In this document: in pieces, positions 47,054 to 60,984 of the stretch
Layout: every line of letters starts with the position of its first letter
How positions within the stretch are numbered: position 1 is the stretch's first letter
NCBI GenBank assembly: GCA_029838215.1
Contig: JALGVI010000002.1
Location: forward strand, 1 to 64,000
Length of the DNA stretch: 64,000 nt
Origin: Candidatus Helarchaeota archaeon
GTDB taxonomy: Archaea; Asgardarchaeota; Lokiarchaeia; Helarchaeales; RDOG01
Reading direction: 5' to 3'
The notes under the pieces: model-generated
Told to the model about the DNA's origin: nothing
Seen by the model: only the letters and a program-made list of their open reading frames with translations
Databases searched by the model: none
Position numbers and translations under genes: made by a program

Positions 47054-49846
47054 TTACATCAGTGAAATAAATTTATACCGACCAGATTGAATCTCAATGA
47101 TTGCCACATCGTTTTCGTGTGAAAGAAGCTTGACATCCTTAACGGCATTAATAGGAGTACCGCTTTCAGTAATGCTCTCGGCATTTCTTGCAGGGATGTG
47201 AACAGATGCAGTGACATTGGGAGGAATGCTAATTTTTAGATGGAATTTACCTTCATTTTTGGTCCAATGAACTGAAATTCGCCCCCGAATTGAATCATAA
47301 TGTCCTTTCGCCCAAGTAATCGTGCCACCGGGTTGAGGTTTTATCACGACGTGCTTATAACTTGGCTGCTCTTCATCCGGATTGATACCCAGAATCACGC
47401 GGTACATCCATTCTCCAACAGATCCAATGGCATAGTGGCAGAACGAATTCATCAACCAGCTTTGAAAACCTCGACCTTTTACGAAACCATCCCAACGTTC
47501 CCACATGGTTGTCGCCCCTTGATCTATCATGTAGAACCAAGATGGAAATCTCCGACTTAAAAGTAGGTCATATGCTTTTTCGACGTGTCCCCATTTAGAA
47601 AGCTCCATCATCATGGGTAACGTGGAGCAAAAACCGGTAGATAGACGATCGTCATATTTGTTCAATGCTTGGATCAGCCGATTGGCGGCATTAAGTCTAA
47701 TTTTTTCGGGCAATAAGTCAAAATGGAGTGCCAAAGCATAACCTGCTTGTGTATCTCCTTTAATCTTGCCGGTTTCATCAACAAACTCCTTGACAAATGC
47801 ATTTTTGATCTGTTGAGCCAACTCCGCATATTTTTTTGAATCATCCTCTTGTCCGATGATCTTTGCCATTTTTGAGAGTACTTCCGTTGAATGCGCGAAA
47901 AAAGCAGTCGAAAGGACATCTTTGGGAATTTCCCCTCCTTTTTTCGGATAATCACGTGATTTAATCGTGTTTCCATTTAGCCAATCACCATAATTATTTC
48001 CGGTGCTTTTTCTCCAAATTAAATTCGGATTTCTTAAATGCACGAATTCAATGAATTTCTTTGCAGATTCATAGTGTTGTTGCAAAACGCGTTCGTCGCC
48101 GTAATTTAAGTACATGCACCAAGGCACCAAAACACCGCAATCGGACCACGCAGGGGCACCAATGAAATTAAGAACACTCAAGATGTGTCTTGATCTTGAA
48201 GGAAAAGGAACAAAATCAGGGTATTGACCATTCGGAAGTTGTGAATCTCTAATGTCTTTGATCCATTTCGTGTAAAATGCAGCCATATCCATATTAAAGA
48301 TGGATGTTTGACAAAAAGCCATTGCATCACCCATCCACCCCATTCGCTCATTTCTTTGCGGGCAGTCCGTGGGCACGCTTATCAGATTATCTCGTTGTGT
48401 CCAGAAGATATTTCTCCACAATTTATTAACGGATGGATCGGAACACTCAAAAGCACCGACAACAGGAGTATCGGACGCAATGGCACAACCTGTTATCATG
48501 TCAAGGTCTGGTCTGAAATCCTTTTTCAATCCCGTTACCTCAACATGCTGAAACCCGTGATAGGTAAAACGTGGATGGTACTCACGCGTTTTTTCATCAT
48601 TGATTATAAATTTATCCGTGGCTTTTGCGAACCTCAGGTTTTTAGTATAAAGAGAACCATCTTCTTTAAGCATTTCACCATGACGTAGCCGAACGACACG
48701 TTTCGAATTAAGCGCGGAAGTATCTATCTTAAGCTTACAAAATCCTGCAATATTTTGTCCTAAATTAAAAATGAAAACCCCTTTCTTTGGCTCAGATACT
48801 TCTATTGGCTTGATTTCTTCCACGATGCGAATCGGTTGATTCATTTGAGCAACGAGATTTACCTGAATCGATTCGTCGACAATGGCTTGAGACCAGTGAT
48901 GATCGTCAAATCCTGGTTCTTTCCATCCATCTGGCTCCTTTCGTGCATTAAAACATTCACCTTGAAAATGATCAGCCCATTGAATCGGCCCGTCATTCCA
49001 AATCTTCCAGCTGGAATCACTCACGATATCTGAATTTGTCCCATCTTTATATTCAACCGATAATTGCATTAGAAAATGACGACTCGTGCCATAAAAACCA
49101 TGGATGGGAATTATTCCGGGACCCAAATTTCCTGCATACCATCCATCTGCCAGCATTGCTCCAATTACATTTTCGCCTTTTTTAAGTAAATTAGTCACGT
49201 CATGAGTTTGATATTGAACTCTTTTCCGATAATCCGTCCATTCAGGTGATAAAAAATGATCTCCTACTTTGGTACCATTAATATATAATTCATATTCACC
49301 GAGTGCCGTGACATGTACGAGAGCACGGTTCACTTCTTTTTCAAGATTAAACGTCTTTCTCAATAATTGGGAATTTTTTTTTCGGAATTTTGGAATTATT
49401 CCTTTTAATAACGAAGTCTTTTTTCGAGTTTCACCAATCCATCTTGCACTCCAATCATCTTGATTAATTAAACCCATGTTCCAGAAAGAATGACTACTCC
49501 ATGCAGAAGTTTCATTATTTTCATCCCAAACTCTGACTTTCCAAAAGCAAAACATCTTTGATTTGAGCGATTTGCCTTCATACGTGATATTTGTCGTTTC
49601 ATCAGATTCGATCTTCCCGGTATCCCAAAGATCACCTTGATTGTCTTGCAATAGGCTCTCATTACTTGCTACCAAAATTTGATATGCAGTTTGTTTTTGA
49701 CCTCTCGTATCAGATTTTAATAGCCAACTAAGCCGTGGATTTAATACGTCAATTCCTTTTGGATTGATTAAATATTCACAAGTTAGGTGGCTTGGCTGGA
49801 GAGAAGACTCGGAATTTTTAGATGCGTTCATTTTTTTAACCTTCAT
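47054..49846 (-). CDS. alpha-L-rhamnosidase (GH78)
   Basis: LTCEYLINPKGIDVLNPRLSWLL, AYQILVASN, PTDCPQRNERMGWMGDAMAFCQTSIFNMD, QGATTMWERWDGF. Confidence 0.93.
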   Translation of the reverse strand: MKVKKMNASKNSESSLQPSHLTCEYLINPKGIDVLNPRLSWLLKSDTRGQKQTAYQILVASNESLLQDNQGDLWDTGKIESDETTNITYEGKSLKSKMFCFWKVRVWDENNETSAWSSHSFWNMGLINQDDWSARWIGETRKKTSLLKGIIPKFRKKNSQLLRKTFNLEKEVNRALVHVTALGEYELYINGTKVGDHFLSPEWTDYRKRVQYQTHDVTNLLKKGENVIGAMLADGWYAGNLGPGIIPIHGFYGTSRHFLMQLSVEYKDGTNSDIVSDSSWKIWNDGPIQWADHFQGECFNARKEPDGWKEPGFDDHHWSQAIVDESIQVNLVAQMNQPIRIVEEIKPIEVSEPKKGVFIFNLGQNIAGFCKLKIDTSALNSKRVVRLRHGEMLKEDGSLYTKNLRFAKATDKFIINDEKTREYHPRFTYHGFQHVEVTGLKKDFRPDLDMITGCAIASDTPVVGAFECSDPSVNKLWRNIFWTQRDNLISVPTDCPQRNERMGWMGDAMAFCQTSIFNMDMAAFYTKWIKDIRDSQLPNGQYPDFVPFPSRSRHILSVLNFIGAPAWSDCGVLVPWCMYLNYGDERVLQQHYESAKKFIEFVHLRNPNLIWRKSTGNNYGDWLNGNTIKSRDYPKKGGEIPKDVLSTAFFAHSTEVLSKMAKIIGQEDDSKKYAELAQQIKNAFVKEFVDETGKIKGDTQAGYALALHFDLLPEKIRLNAANRLIQALNKYDDRLSTGFCSTLPMMMELSKWGHVEKAYDLLLSRRFPSWFYMIDQGATTMWERWDGFVKGRGFQSWLMNSFCHYAIGSVGEWMYRVILGINPDEEQPSYKHVVIKPQPGGTITWAKGHYDSIRGRISVHWTKNEGKFHLKISIPPNVTASVHIPARNAESITESGTPINAVKDVKLLSHENDVAIIEIQSGRYKFISLM

Positions 49847-49888
49847 AATTATGCAATCGAAAAAAAGGACAACAAGCTTTATTCTTCA

Positions 49889-50755
49889 TCATTCTTTAAA
49901 AATAGGGGTGATTTTTTTCCCAAGATTTTGAATTTTTAACTTCAAGGTTCTCATGAATTCTTTCCAATTCGGTCTAAAATTCTTCGGCAAGTAATGATTC
50001 GTGCTGTTTCCAATATAATTAGCGTTTTTTTCTGCGTCTTCCAAATCAATAAGAATATCATGAAACAAGTTTTTAATTGAAATGTTTTGATGGTAGGCAG
50101 TAATTATCAATTCTAGAGCTTTTTTCAAAGATTTCATGTGAATTTCCAAGTTTACAAGATAAAAAACATCATACATATCTTTTCCCTCTTTCCTATTATG
50201 CAATGCAAGTAGTTTTCTTGCCAAAATGTCTTCTAGCGAGTACGTCATGAACGTGCAAGCCTGAGTCGTTTCCAAATTTGATTTTAATAGCACCTCTTTT
50301 GGTTCTTTTGCAGCAACAACTTTGTCAAGAGAAAGATAAAACTCACATCTAACAAGATCTTTTCTTTGAAATTCGTTAACATACCGGCAATCAAATCTAA
50401 GAGTTCGGTGCATTAATTTTGGTTCGTCCAAATCAAAATTTTCAATTTTATTCATTTGTTGCTTGATGTAATTTATTTTATCATTTAATCCATCAGCAGA
50501 GACAAAATCTAAGTCAATATCTTCCGAAAATCTCTTTGGTTCTTGTAGATAGGCTCTATTTATAGCAGTTCCTCCTTTTAATATTACTTCCTTCGTTCTG
50601 AATAGGTTTTTTACCTGCAGGATTAATTCTGTAATTTTACTATCCTTGCTTATGAAATTAATTCCCAGTCCTGTTTTGATCGCTAAATGCTTGATTATTT
50701 GAGGATCAGCCATGATACCACCACGATAAGATTCTATCTTTCCCGTAATTGTCAA
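49889..50755 (-). CDS. abiEii: AbiEii/AbiGii-type nucleotidyltransferase toxin (start likely ~50713)
   Basis: LKGGTAINRAYLQEPKRFSEDIDLDFV nucleotidyltransferase motif and DILARKLLALHNRKEGKDMYDVFYLV. Confidence 0.9.
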   Translation of the reverse strand: MTITGKIESYRGGIMADPQIIKHLAIKTGLGINFISKDSKITELILQVKNLFRTKEVILKGGTAINRAYLQEPKRFSEDIDLDFVSADGLNDKINYIKQQMNKIENFDLDEPKLMHRTLRFDCRYVNEFQRKDLVRCEFYLSLDKVVAAKEPKEVLLKSNLETTQACTFMTYSLEDILARKLLALHNRKEGKDMYDVFYLVNLEIHMKSLKKALELIITAYHQNISIKNLFHDILIDLEDAEKNANYIGNSTNHYLPKNFRPNWKEFMRTLKLKIQNLGKKITPIFKE

Positions 50756-51509
50756 TAATTTTCCATTCTTTTTCGTATTTCCCCTTAGATTTCTGAGTGG
50801 ATATTAATTTAGTCTTGGTCCGAACCCTTTTTTTTAGATATTGCAATATAGTTTCAGGCATGCTAAAATCCACTTCCTTCTTCATCAAATCTAAAATATA
50901 TCCAATTTTCTGGCACATTGAATCAGTTGAAAGCTCCTTGACATATTCAAGGAACTCACTCCAATTCAAAACATTTTGTTGAAATAATGCTTTTGTTATT
51001 TCACTATAACCTCCAGCGTACTGTGGCTTCACAAAGCAATCAAAGAAGGTTTTTTCGATCGTAGAAACATAATACTTTTTATAATGAGTGATTCCTGTAG
51101 CTTTTTTTCCAAATGCGACTGCCCTAAATGTATATTGACCAATTATTTTACTCCGCGATATATTAGGAGTGACTATGTAGATAGTGAAACTTTCATAATC
51201 ACTTAGATCATATATTCGCAACGCGGTCCCTAAAGCCAAATATCCATTATATAAAAACAGTCCTAATTCGAAAGGATCATCCATAAATGGACTTTTCGAG
51301 GGATCTTTTTGAACTAAGTAAACTCCTCTCTTGATTTTATATAAGTAACCTTTTTCTATTAAGCGTGATAAAATCTTATTGACAGTCGTGCCTTTTTTAT
51401 GATAGAATATGTTTTTAATCTGTTCGTTTGTAATTATCCATTCATTTGACTTGAATAGAGGGTTGAAAATTTCTTGTTCGGATTTTGAAAGGTAGATATT
51501 TTTGTTCAT
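50706..51509 (-). CDS. abiEi: AbiEi-type antitoxin/transcriptional regulator
   Basis: N-terminal winged helix (NKILSRLIEKGYLYKIKRGVYLVQ) and AbiEi core (GLFLYNGYLALGTALRIYDLSDYESFTIYIVTPN); overlaps abiEii. Confidence 0.88.
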   Translation of the reverse strand: MNKNIYLSKSEQEIFNPLFKSNEWIITNEQIKNIFYHKKGTTVNKILSRLIEKGYLYKIKRGVYLVQKDPSKSPFMDDPFELGLFLYNGYLALGTALRIYDLSDYESFTIYIVTPNISRSKIIGQYTFRAVAFGKKATGITHYKKYYVSTIEKTFFDCFVKPQYAGGYSEITKALFQQNVLNWSEFLEYVKELSTDSMCQKIGYILDLMKKEVDFSMPETILQYLKKRVRTKTKLISTQKSKGKYEKEWKIIDNYGKDRILSWWYHG

Positions 51510-51626
51510 TTAGTACAATTTATTTGGATGTTTCATAAAAAATTTTCTACCAACTTATTGGCAAGTAATTCAGAAATTAAAATTTGGTAATTAAAATAAA
51601 AAGTTCATGTGCTGGTTTTATTTAAT

Positions 51627-53585
51627 TCATGGAGAGAATTTCAGAATCGGACATTTCTTGATGCATTCAAGGCATTTCGTGCAGTTTTCTGCAACCATCC
51701 ATGCCTTTTCGTCCTTCAGATAAATTGCTTGACTTGTGCACAATTCGATGCAAAGACCACATCCAATGCATTTTTGCGCTTTCAGGATAAATGGAACGAT
51801 TTTTTTCAAGTCGTTAATCAATTCAGATTCATCGTGATTATAACTTCGGATGTTTAGGCTTCCATCCGAAAAAATAGTAATCGACGTGAGGTCTTCTTTC
51901 ACGTTTAAGATTCCGTGCTCAAGATTAAGCATTGTTTTCCCAAATATTTCTAAGAAATTGGAAACTCGTTCTAAATCGAGTCCCGTGTTAAAATGACCTT
52001 CTAATACCACGGATCCATCCTTACAAGGACTCATTCCGACCGTGTAATTCATCGTGATGTCGTCGTTTTTCCCATATTTTGCCTTGAATGGTGCAATTTG
52101 TAGTTTCTCCATCAAATTCGTTTGGGATTTTGGTAATTTTTTCCATCTCCAAAAACCAAGAGTCATCCATTCTTCAGGGTATTCGTTTTTTTCGGCATGT
52201 TCACGTAATAAGCTCCATAGTTCGTCATATTTCTCGGGAAAATGTGTTTTTAGAATTTCGATATCAGCTAATTTATTCGCAGGGCAAGGAATGCAGCCAA
52301 CACGTTCGTAACCCAATTCATATAAAGGGTTGAAATTGAAATTGTTTCTTTCTTGCTCGCGGAAAATGTAAAGCCAAACGAGTAGCGCTATCCAGTTATT
52401 AATTGGATGTGCACTTACTTGTTGTGGAATGTATGAATTCCTTGCTATTTTTCCTCGTCGTGCTTCATCTCTCCGCAAAAAGCTCTCATATTTTCGATTC
52501 CCGACGAAAGTCAGAACACCATCAGGGTAATGATCTCTTATCAAGTCGTTAACATTCGAAAGTTTCAAGACCTTGCAACACCAACGAAAGTCTCGCGCCG
52601 GAGGACCGAAAATATCCCGTGCCACGTCATAGAAATCATTCTTGGCAGTATATTTCAGAAATTTTTTCTCCAATCCAAATTTTTTGATGATTTCTTCCAC
52701 GTGCTCGATTGTTTCAGGGAATTCAATGCCCGTATCAATAAAAAACACGCCGAAATCAAGTTTTGCCTTCATGAGCAATAATAATAGCACTAAAGAATCC
52801 TTTCCTCCCGAAAAAGAAAGAAGTTTGGGAAGGTCAAATTTACGGGATGCTTTCTGAATGAATTTCAGAGCAACTTTTTCTTTAGAATTAAGAATCTTGT
52901 CATTAATTCGGACGACATCATTCCAATCTGCGTGCCCATTTAAGATCTTTGGGGGTCGTGGAGTATCATGATACTTGACTCTAACGACTAAACCCCGTTT
53001 TTGTTTCGCAATTTCAGAGCTGGAACCCAAGGCAATACCGACAGCAATTAATTTGCCAGATTCTGTCAGAATAAAAGTCAGGTCATTCTTTTTAATTTCT
53101 TTAGAGTAGTCGACAATTCCAGGTGCAAGCAAGTTCGCCCCTTTTACAATTCGGGGAACTGCACCCGCATCGACCTTTATCCACGTCCTTGGGGTGAATT
53201 GAAGCATTCTTCTAGCGCCTTCAAGCTTGGGAAGGAACTCCCATTTATCCCCGTCTTTTAGGACATTGTATCGAATGTTTCCTAGGACTTGCCCGTCAAT
53301 AATCACTTCATCCATTCGATCTTCATATGGGACTTTATTTAACACGATTACTTTCTTTTCATCAATGATTTTTTCACAATTCATTCCAAATTGAGCCGCG
53401 ATTGAATCTTTAATGCGTTTGATATCATCTTTAAATGCAGGACGGCAATCGTAAGGAGGTGAAATCTTGACTTCGAAAGTATCCTTTTCGCAGTCGGGGT
53501 TTGGGCAACGTTTTGCGTCAATTATTGGAACATTGCAGTCACTGCACCAATATAATTGATTACGACCAAGAAATAATGATGGCAT
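51627..53585 (-). CDS. PAPS reductase-family protein with N-terminal zinc ribbon, PUA-like domain and C-terminal 2[4Fe-4S] ferredoxin
   Basis: YWCSDCNVPIIDAKRCPNPDC; VDAGAVPRIVKGANLLAPGI; LLSFSGGKDSLVLLLLL; FRWCCKVLK; CIGCGLCIELC...CTKCLECIKKCP. Confidence 0.9.
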   Translation of the reverse strand: MPSLFLGRNQLYWCSDCNVPIIDAKRCPNPDCEKDTFEVKISPPYDCRPAFKDDIKRIKDSIAAQFGMNCEKIIDEKKVIVLNKVPYEDRMDEVIIDGQVLGNIRYNVLKDGDKWEFLPKLEGARRMLQFTPRTWIKVDAGAVPRIVKGANLLAPGIVDYSKEIKKNDLTFILTESGKLIAVGIALGSSSEIAKQKRGLVVRVKYHDTPRPPKILNGHADWNDVVRINDKILNSKEKVALKFIQKASRKFDLPKLLSFSGGKDSLVLLLLLMKAKLDFGVFFIDTGIEFPETIEHVEEIIKKFGLEKKFLKYTAKNDFYDVARDIFGPPARDFRWCCKVLKLSNVNDLIRDHYPDGVLTFVGNRKYESFLRRDEARRGKIARNSYIPQQVSAHPINNWIALLVWLYIFREQERNNFNFNPLYELGYERVGCIPCPANKLADIEILKTHFPEKYDELWSLLREHAEKNEYPEEWMTLGFWRWKKLPKSQTNLMEKLQIAPFKAKYGKNDDITMNYTVGMSPCKDGSVVLEGHFNTGLDLERVSNFLEIFGKTMLNLEHGILNVKEDLTSITIFSDGSLNIRSYNHDESELINDLKKIVPFILKAQKCIGCGLCIELCTSQAIYLKDEKAWMVAENCTKCLECIKKCPILKFSP

Positions 53586-53751
53586 CGCATGATCCTGAGA
53601 GAAATCTCTTTTTAATGTTTTTTACAGAAAAATGCCTTAAATTCACGTGAACATGAATAAATAATTAATATTCAGATCGTCATATAGAAAAATACAATTC
53701 TCAGATAATTCTTACAAGAAATCAAAGCGAAATTAATGAGCTGTCAAGAAA

Positions 53752-55467
53752 ATGACATGGTCACCAGTAGAAGGACAAATAATGACACGTTGGGCAAAGC
53801 AGTTATCTGCCGACAATCCGTTGCCAGAATATCCGCGCCCCCAATTAGAACGTGAAACTTGGTTAAATTTAAATGGTCTATGGAATTATGCAATTCTTCC
53901 GAAAAAATGCAAATCCGTTGATTCCTACGACGGTGAAATATTGGTTCCCTTTCCCATTGAATCGGCTCTTTCGGGAGTAAAGCGAAAATTGCGACCAAAA
54001 GACAGGTTATGGTATCAACGAAGTGTTTCAATTCCAAAAGAATGGAGTGGACAAAAACTCCTTCTCCACTTTGGAGCGGTTGATTGGGAAGCCACGGTTC
54101 ACGTGAATGGGAAGCGAGTTGGTTCTCATCATGGAGGATACGTGCCTTTTGCATTTGAGATTTCGAAATTTGTAAATTTCGGTGCAGAAAATGATATCGT
54201 TGTTGACGTGCTTGATCCGACAGGTAGAGGGCGACATGAAAGGGGAAAACAAACACTTCATCCATACATGATTTATTATACAGCAGTTTCAGGTATATGG
54301 CAGACTGTTTGGCTCGAGCCCGTTCCAGAAACTCACGTAAAAAGCCTAAAAATTACACCAGATATTGATACGTCGACCGTGCGAATTTCGATCAATTGTG
54401 AAAATATTAAAACGGGTGACAAGGTCAAGGTTAGCATTCTTGATGATGATAATGAAGTCGTGTCGATCATCGACAATCCTGAACACGAGCTCACGTTAAA
54501 GATTCCTGAGCCTAAATTATGGAATCCACGGTCTCCATTCCTTTACCGAATCATCGTTCAGCTTGAGCGAAATGGTCAGGTTTTGGATGAAGTTACCAGT
54601 TATTGTGGAGTGCGCAAGATCGGACTTAATAAAGATAAAGATGGGCACGTGCGAATTGAATTGAACGACGAACCTATCTTTCAATACGGAACATTAGATC
54701 AAGGATATTGGCCTGATGGACTCTATACGGCTCCAACAGATGAAGCTTTATTGTTCGATATCGAAATAACGAAAAAGATCGGTTTCAACATGATACGGAA
54801 ACATGTAAAAGTCGAGCCACTTCGTTGGTATTATCATTGTGATCGGCTTGGAATGTTGGTTTGGCAAGACATGCCAAATGGAGGGTGGTACATCTGGCCC
54901 AGAAGCAAGTCCAATAAGAAATATTATCATGAGGAGCTCGAAGCGATGATTTCGACACTTTACAACTCACCATCAGTAATTGTTTGGGTTCCATTTAATG
55001 AAGGTTGGGGACAATTTGATACCAGGGCAATCACATCGAAGATCCGTGCTTTGGATCCAACACGTCTTATTGATAGTGCAAGCGGCTGGTTTGACAAGGG
55101 CGTCGGTGATGTTCGAGACATCCACGTGTACCCGGGTCCGAAAATGCCGAAAAAATTGAAAGGACGTGCTGCCGTAATCGGCGAGTTTGGTGGACTTGGT
55201 TTTAACGTGAAAGACCACGTGTGGAAGGCACGTTTCAAGTGGAGTTACAAGAAATCCAAGAGTCCCGATAAACTACTGGCAGAATACAAGGATTTGATGT
55301 CAAATCTTCAACCATTGATCAAAGACGGTTTATGCGCTGCAGTATACACGCAAATCACGGATGTTGAAAGAGAAATCAATGGATTGTTGACGTACGATCG
55401 GGAAATAATGAAAATAGATGAAAAAGAATTGAAGAAATTGCATTCTTCGTTATTTATAGAGCTTTAA
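53752..55467 (+). CDS. glycoside hydrolase family 2 (start may be 53782)
   Basis: [76 protein letters not shown]. Confidence 0.92.
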   Translation: MTWSPVEGQIMTRWAKQLSADNPLPEYPRPQLERETWLNLNGLWNYAILPKKCKSVDSYDGEILVPFPIESALSGVKRKLRPKDRLWYQRSVSIPKEWSGQKLLLHFGAVDWEATVHVNGKRVGSHHGGYVPFAFEISKFVNFGAENDIVVDVLDPTGRGRHERGKQTLHPYMIYYTAVSGIWQTVWLEPVPETHVKSLKITPDIDTSTVRISINCENIKTGDKVKVSILDDDNEVVSIIDNPEHELTLKIPEPKLWNPRSPFLYRIIVQLERNGQVLDEVTSYCGVRKIGLNKDKDGHVRIELNDEPIFQYGTLDQGYWPDGLYTAPTDEALLFDIEITKKIGFNMIRKHVKVEPLRWYYHCDRLGMLVWQDMPNGGWYIWPRSKSNKKYYHEELEAMISTLYNSPSVIVWVPFNEGWGQFDTRAITSKIRALDPTRLIDSASGWFDKGVGDVRDIHVYPGPKMPKKLKGRAAVIGEFGGLGFNVKDHVWKARFKWSYKKSKSPDKLLAEYKDLMSNLQPLIKDGLCAAVYTQITDVEREINGLLTYDREIMKIDEKELKKLHSSLFIEL

Positions 55468-55478
55468 AACAAGAAAAA

Positions 55479-58676
<3,198 letters not shown>

Positions 58677-58823
58677 TTAAAGAAATATCTTAGTCTTTTT
58701 AAAATCATTTATCAATTAAGTTGACGACGATAGCCGTGAGCAAATGAATGAATTTCTTGAAAGAAAAATTTCCAAGTTGAAGAAGGTTTTAATCCAAGTC
58801 TTGTAATTGGGGACGAAAATAAT

Positions 58824-59201
58824 TCAGGCTTTTTCTATTTTTAATCGAGTGCTGAGTCTTGATTTTTTCAACAGCTCTAAATTTTTTGTTATTATTCCAA
58901 CGGGATTTACGGGAGAATACGGTTTACCTGCGTCCGTGTAGATGCAAATTGCATCATTTAATGGCCAGTAGGCAATAATCCCTGGTTCAACTTCCGATAT
59001 GGATGTCTCTTTCCCGATATTTAATCCGATTTTTATGAGTGAATACTGAAAATCCTTGTAATTATTTACTTTTCCCTGAATTGGAAGTAAATCATTGATT
59101 CGTTCCACGGTTCTGGGATTTTTTAATCGATCGAGTTGTCCTTCAATTACTTCAGTTTCTCCCGACATTTTAATGATGATAGGAAAATAGCGCTCTGCCA
59201 T
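58824..59201 (-). CDS. cyclophilin-like (TM1367-type) domain protein
   Basis: Single-domain beta protein: PRTVERINDLLPIQGKVN...VEPGIIAYWPLNDAICIYTDAGKPYSPVNPVGII. Confidence 0.7.
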   Translation of the reverse strand: MAERYFPIIIKMSGETEVIEGQLDRLKNPRTVERINDLLPIQGKVNNYKDFQYSLIKIGLNIGKETSISEVEPGIIAYWPLNDAICIYTDAGKPYSPVNPVGIITKNLELLKKSRLSTRLKIEKA

Positions 59202-59202
59202 T

Positions 59203-59394
59203 TTACATGCCTCCTTTTAACACAAATCCATATTGGACTAATCTATCACAAACTTCAACTAGTTCTCGTTCTAGATCATGTCGCTTCTTTTCGTATTCTT
59301 CATTTTTAATGGCAGTCTTCTTTTTTTCAAGTAATTTTATTTCTTTCACGAGCTCTTTCTTTCTTTTATTTAATGATTTAAAATCTCTTTCCAT
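59203..59394 (-). CDS. small coiled-coil protein
   Basis: 63-aa heptad-rich ORF ending 1 nt before the cyclophilin-like gene, same strand. Confidence 0.55.
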   Translation of the reverse strand: MERDFKSLNKRKKELVKEIKLLEKKKTAIKNEEYEKKRHDLERELVEVCDRLVQYGFVLKGGM

Positions 59395-59553
59395 TTTTTT
59401 ACTCTAACTCTTCAATTCTGTAGGGATTTTCCGAAAATAAGTTATAGATCTTATTTAAAAAGATTACGGAAAGGATTTGTCTATTGGAAAAAAACGGGCA
59501 TTAAAATGACGAATATCTCATCCAAGATCTAATTCGAATGACGGTTTTTTTGC

Positions 59554-60105
59554 TCAATTGCTCTCAGTAGGGATTCGTTGTAGTAATTGGGATTTCATTT
59601 GCGTCACATCCTTGCTCAAGCAAAAGTATGTTGCAAAATAGTCGGTCGTTTCTAGAACTTTCGTGCGGTCTTTCATTCTCGTCTTTATGAATTTCTTATC
59701 TTCAAGCTCACGAACGTGTTTGTATACGTGAGAGCCACGAGTTTTTTGAACGAGATACATGGTTACAGGTTGATTTATTGCAATGAACGATAGCGTCTTT
59801 AAGACACCTTCGCTGAGATATCCGGTAGGCATGAATTGCATCAATTTTTTATTGTTTGAGAACTGATCTTTGAGGCTCAGCATGTATGAATCTTCGGAGG
59901 TCTTCGTGATTGATAGGGCGGTTTCCCGTTGTTGATACTCGGAAATTAATTCTTCCAGGGCATTTTTAATTTCCGTGGTTTTTCCCTTCACGGCACTTTT
60001 CAATTCCTTGAGAGTAACGGGACGTCCCGCCAAATATAGCAAGGATTCAATTTCCATTTTGAGCGAAAGTTCAGTCGGAGTTGGCGACGCAGACAAATAT
60101 CTCAC
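59554..60105 (-). CDS. scpB: ScpB-like segregation and condensation protein (start likely ~60057)
   Basis: MEIESLLYLAGRPVTLKELKSAV...LSEGVLKTLSFIAINQPVTMYLVQKTRGSHVYKHVRELEDKKFI tandem winged helices. Confidence 0.88.
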   Translation of the reverse strand: MRYLSASPTPTELSLKMEIESLLYLAGRPVTLKELKSAVKGKTTEIKNALEELISEYQQRETALSITKTSEDSYMLSLKDQFSNNKKLMQFMPTGYLSEGVLKTLSFIAINQPVTMYLVQKTRGSHVYKHVRELEDKKFIKTRMKDRTKVLETTDYFATYFCLSKDVTQMKSQLLQRIPTESN

Positions 60106-60820
60106 CTTCTTCGGTCATCCATGCATTTATTTTCTTACGATTGATTAAATAACATAGACAAAGCATTGTTCGGATTATTTGAATCCGTGTTGGTTCAGAA
60201 ATCAATTCAATAAATGGCATTCCTGCAGGTTGTTCCTTGATTAAAGAGTAAGTGGAATCGACCAGTTTCTCAATATTCGTGCGAGCTTCTTTCAAATCAT
60301 GAATGTTAAAAGATTTCTTTCGAGTTTTTGTAATGCGCCGTTTCATTTTTTTGCGGTTCTGTTCGTACTTCATGCTCCGAATCGCTCGGATGAGATCTTC
60401 AGAACTAAGATATTTATTCATTAGACGCATTGGGGGACGAATAGGGGGTAACATTTTTAAAGGAACTTGCAAGGAAACAGAATCATTCACATTATTTTGA
60501 ATTATTTCATTCTTATTTTGTCCCTGCACGGAATTTTCTGTGTCAAGACTGCCTGTTTCAGGGTGTTTTTCTTGATTTTTCTTTGATTCTTTACGCGGAA
60601 GCAACGAACGTGATTTATTTTTGTGCAACCTACTCGCCGTAAATAATGCTCTGGCGTTCATGCGTAGATTGATTTCATTTACAAGTTTTTGTTGCTCCAA
60701 GATCTTGGTTAGTATGTTTCCCACGTTATATTTCCAAGGATCAAAATTTTTCGGAGGATTCACTTCGAAAAGGATGTTATATGGTGCTTTCATCCAAAAA
60801 ATCTCATTTGGAGCATTCAT
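60071..60820 (-). CDS. scpA: ScpA-like kleisin
   Basis: N-terminal PWKYNVGNILTKILEQQKL..., basic low-complexity linker, C-terminal winged helix TRIQIIRTMLCLCYLINRKKINAWMTEEGEIFV; directly upstream of scpB. Confidence 0.8.
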   Translation of the reverse strand: MNAPNEIFWMKAPYNILFEVNPPKNFDPWKYNVGNILTKILEQQKLVNEINLRMNARALFTASRLHKNKSRSLLPRKESKKNQEKHPETGSLDTENSVQGQNKNEIIQNNVNDSVSLQVPLKMLPPIRPPMRLMNKYLSSEDLIRAIRSMKYEQNRKKMKRRITKTRKKSFNIHDLKEARTNIEKLVDSTYSLIKEQPAGMPFIELISEPTRIQIIRTMLCLCYLINRKKINAWMTEEGEIFVCVANSD

Positions 60821-60984
60821 TTTCTCTTCACGTTCCTGATTTTAAAATAGATATGATTTAAAGGAACCACCAGATAAGATCTGCTACGAGTCAGTATTAC
60901 TTCAATATGTGTGTTACAAGAATAATATCTAAATGCAGAAAAAAATGGAAAGAAAGAAGAAACTTTGAGATAAAAAGAAATAGT

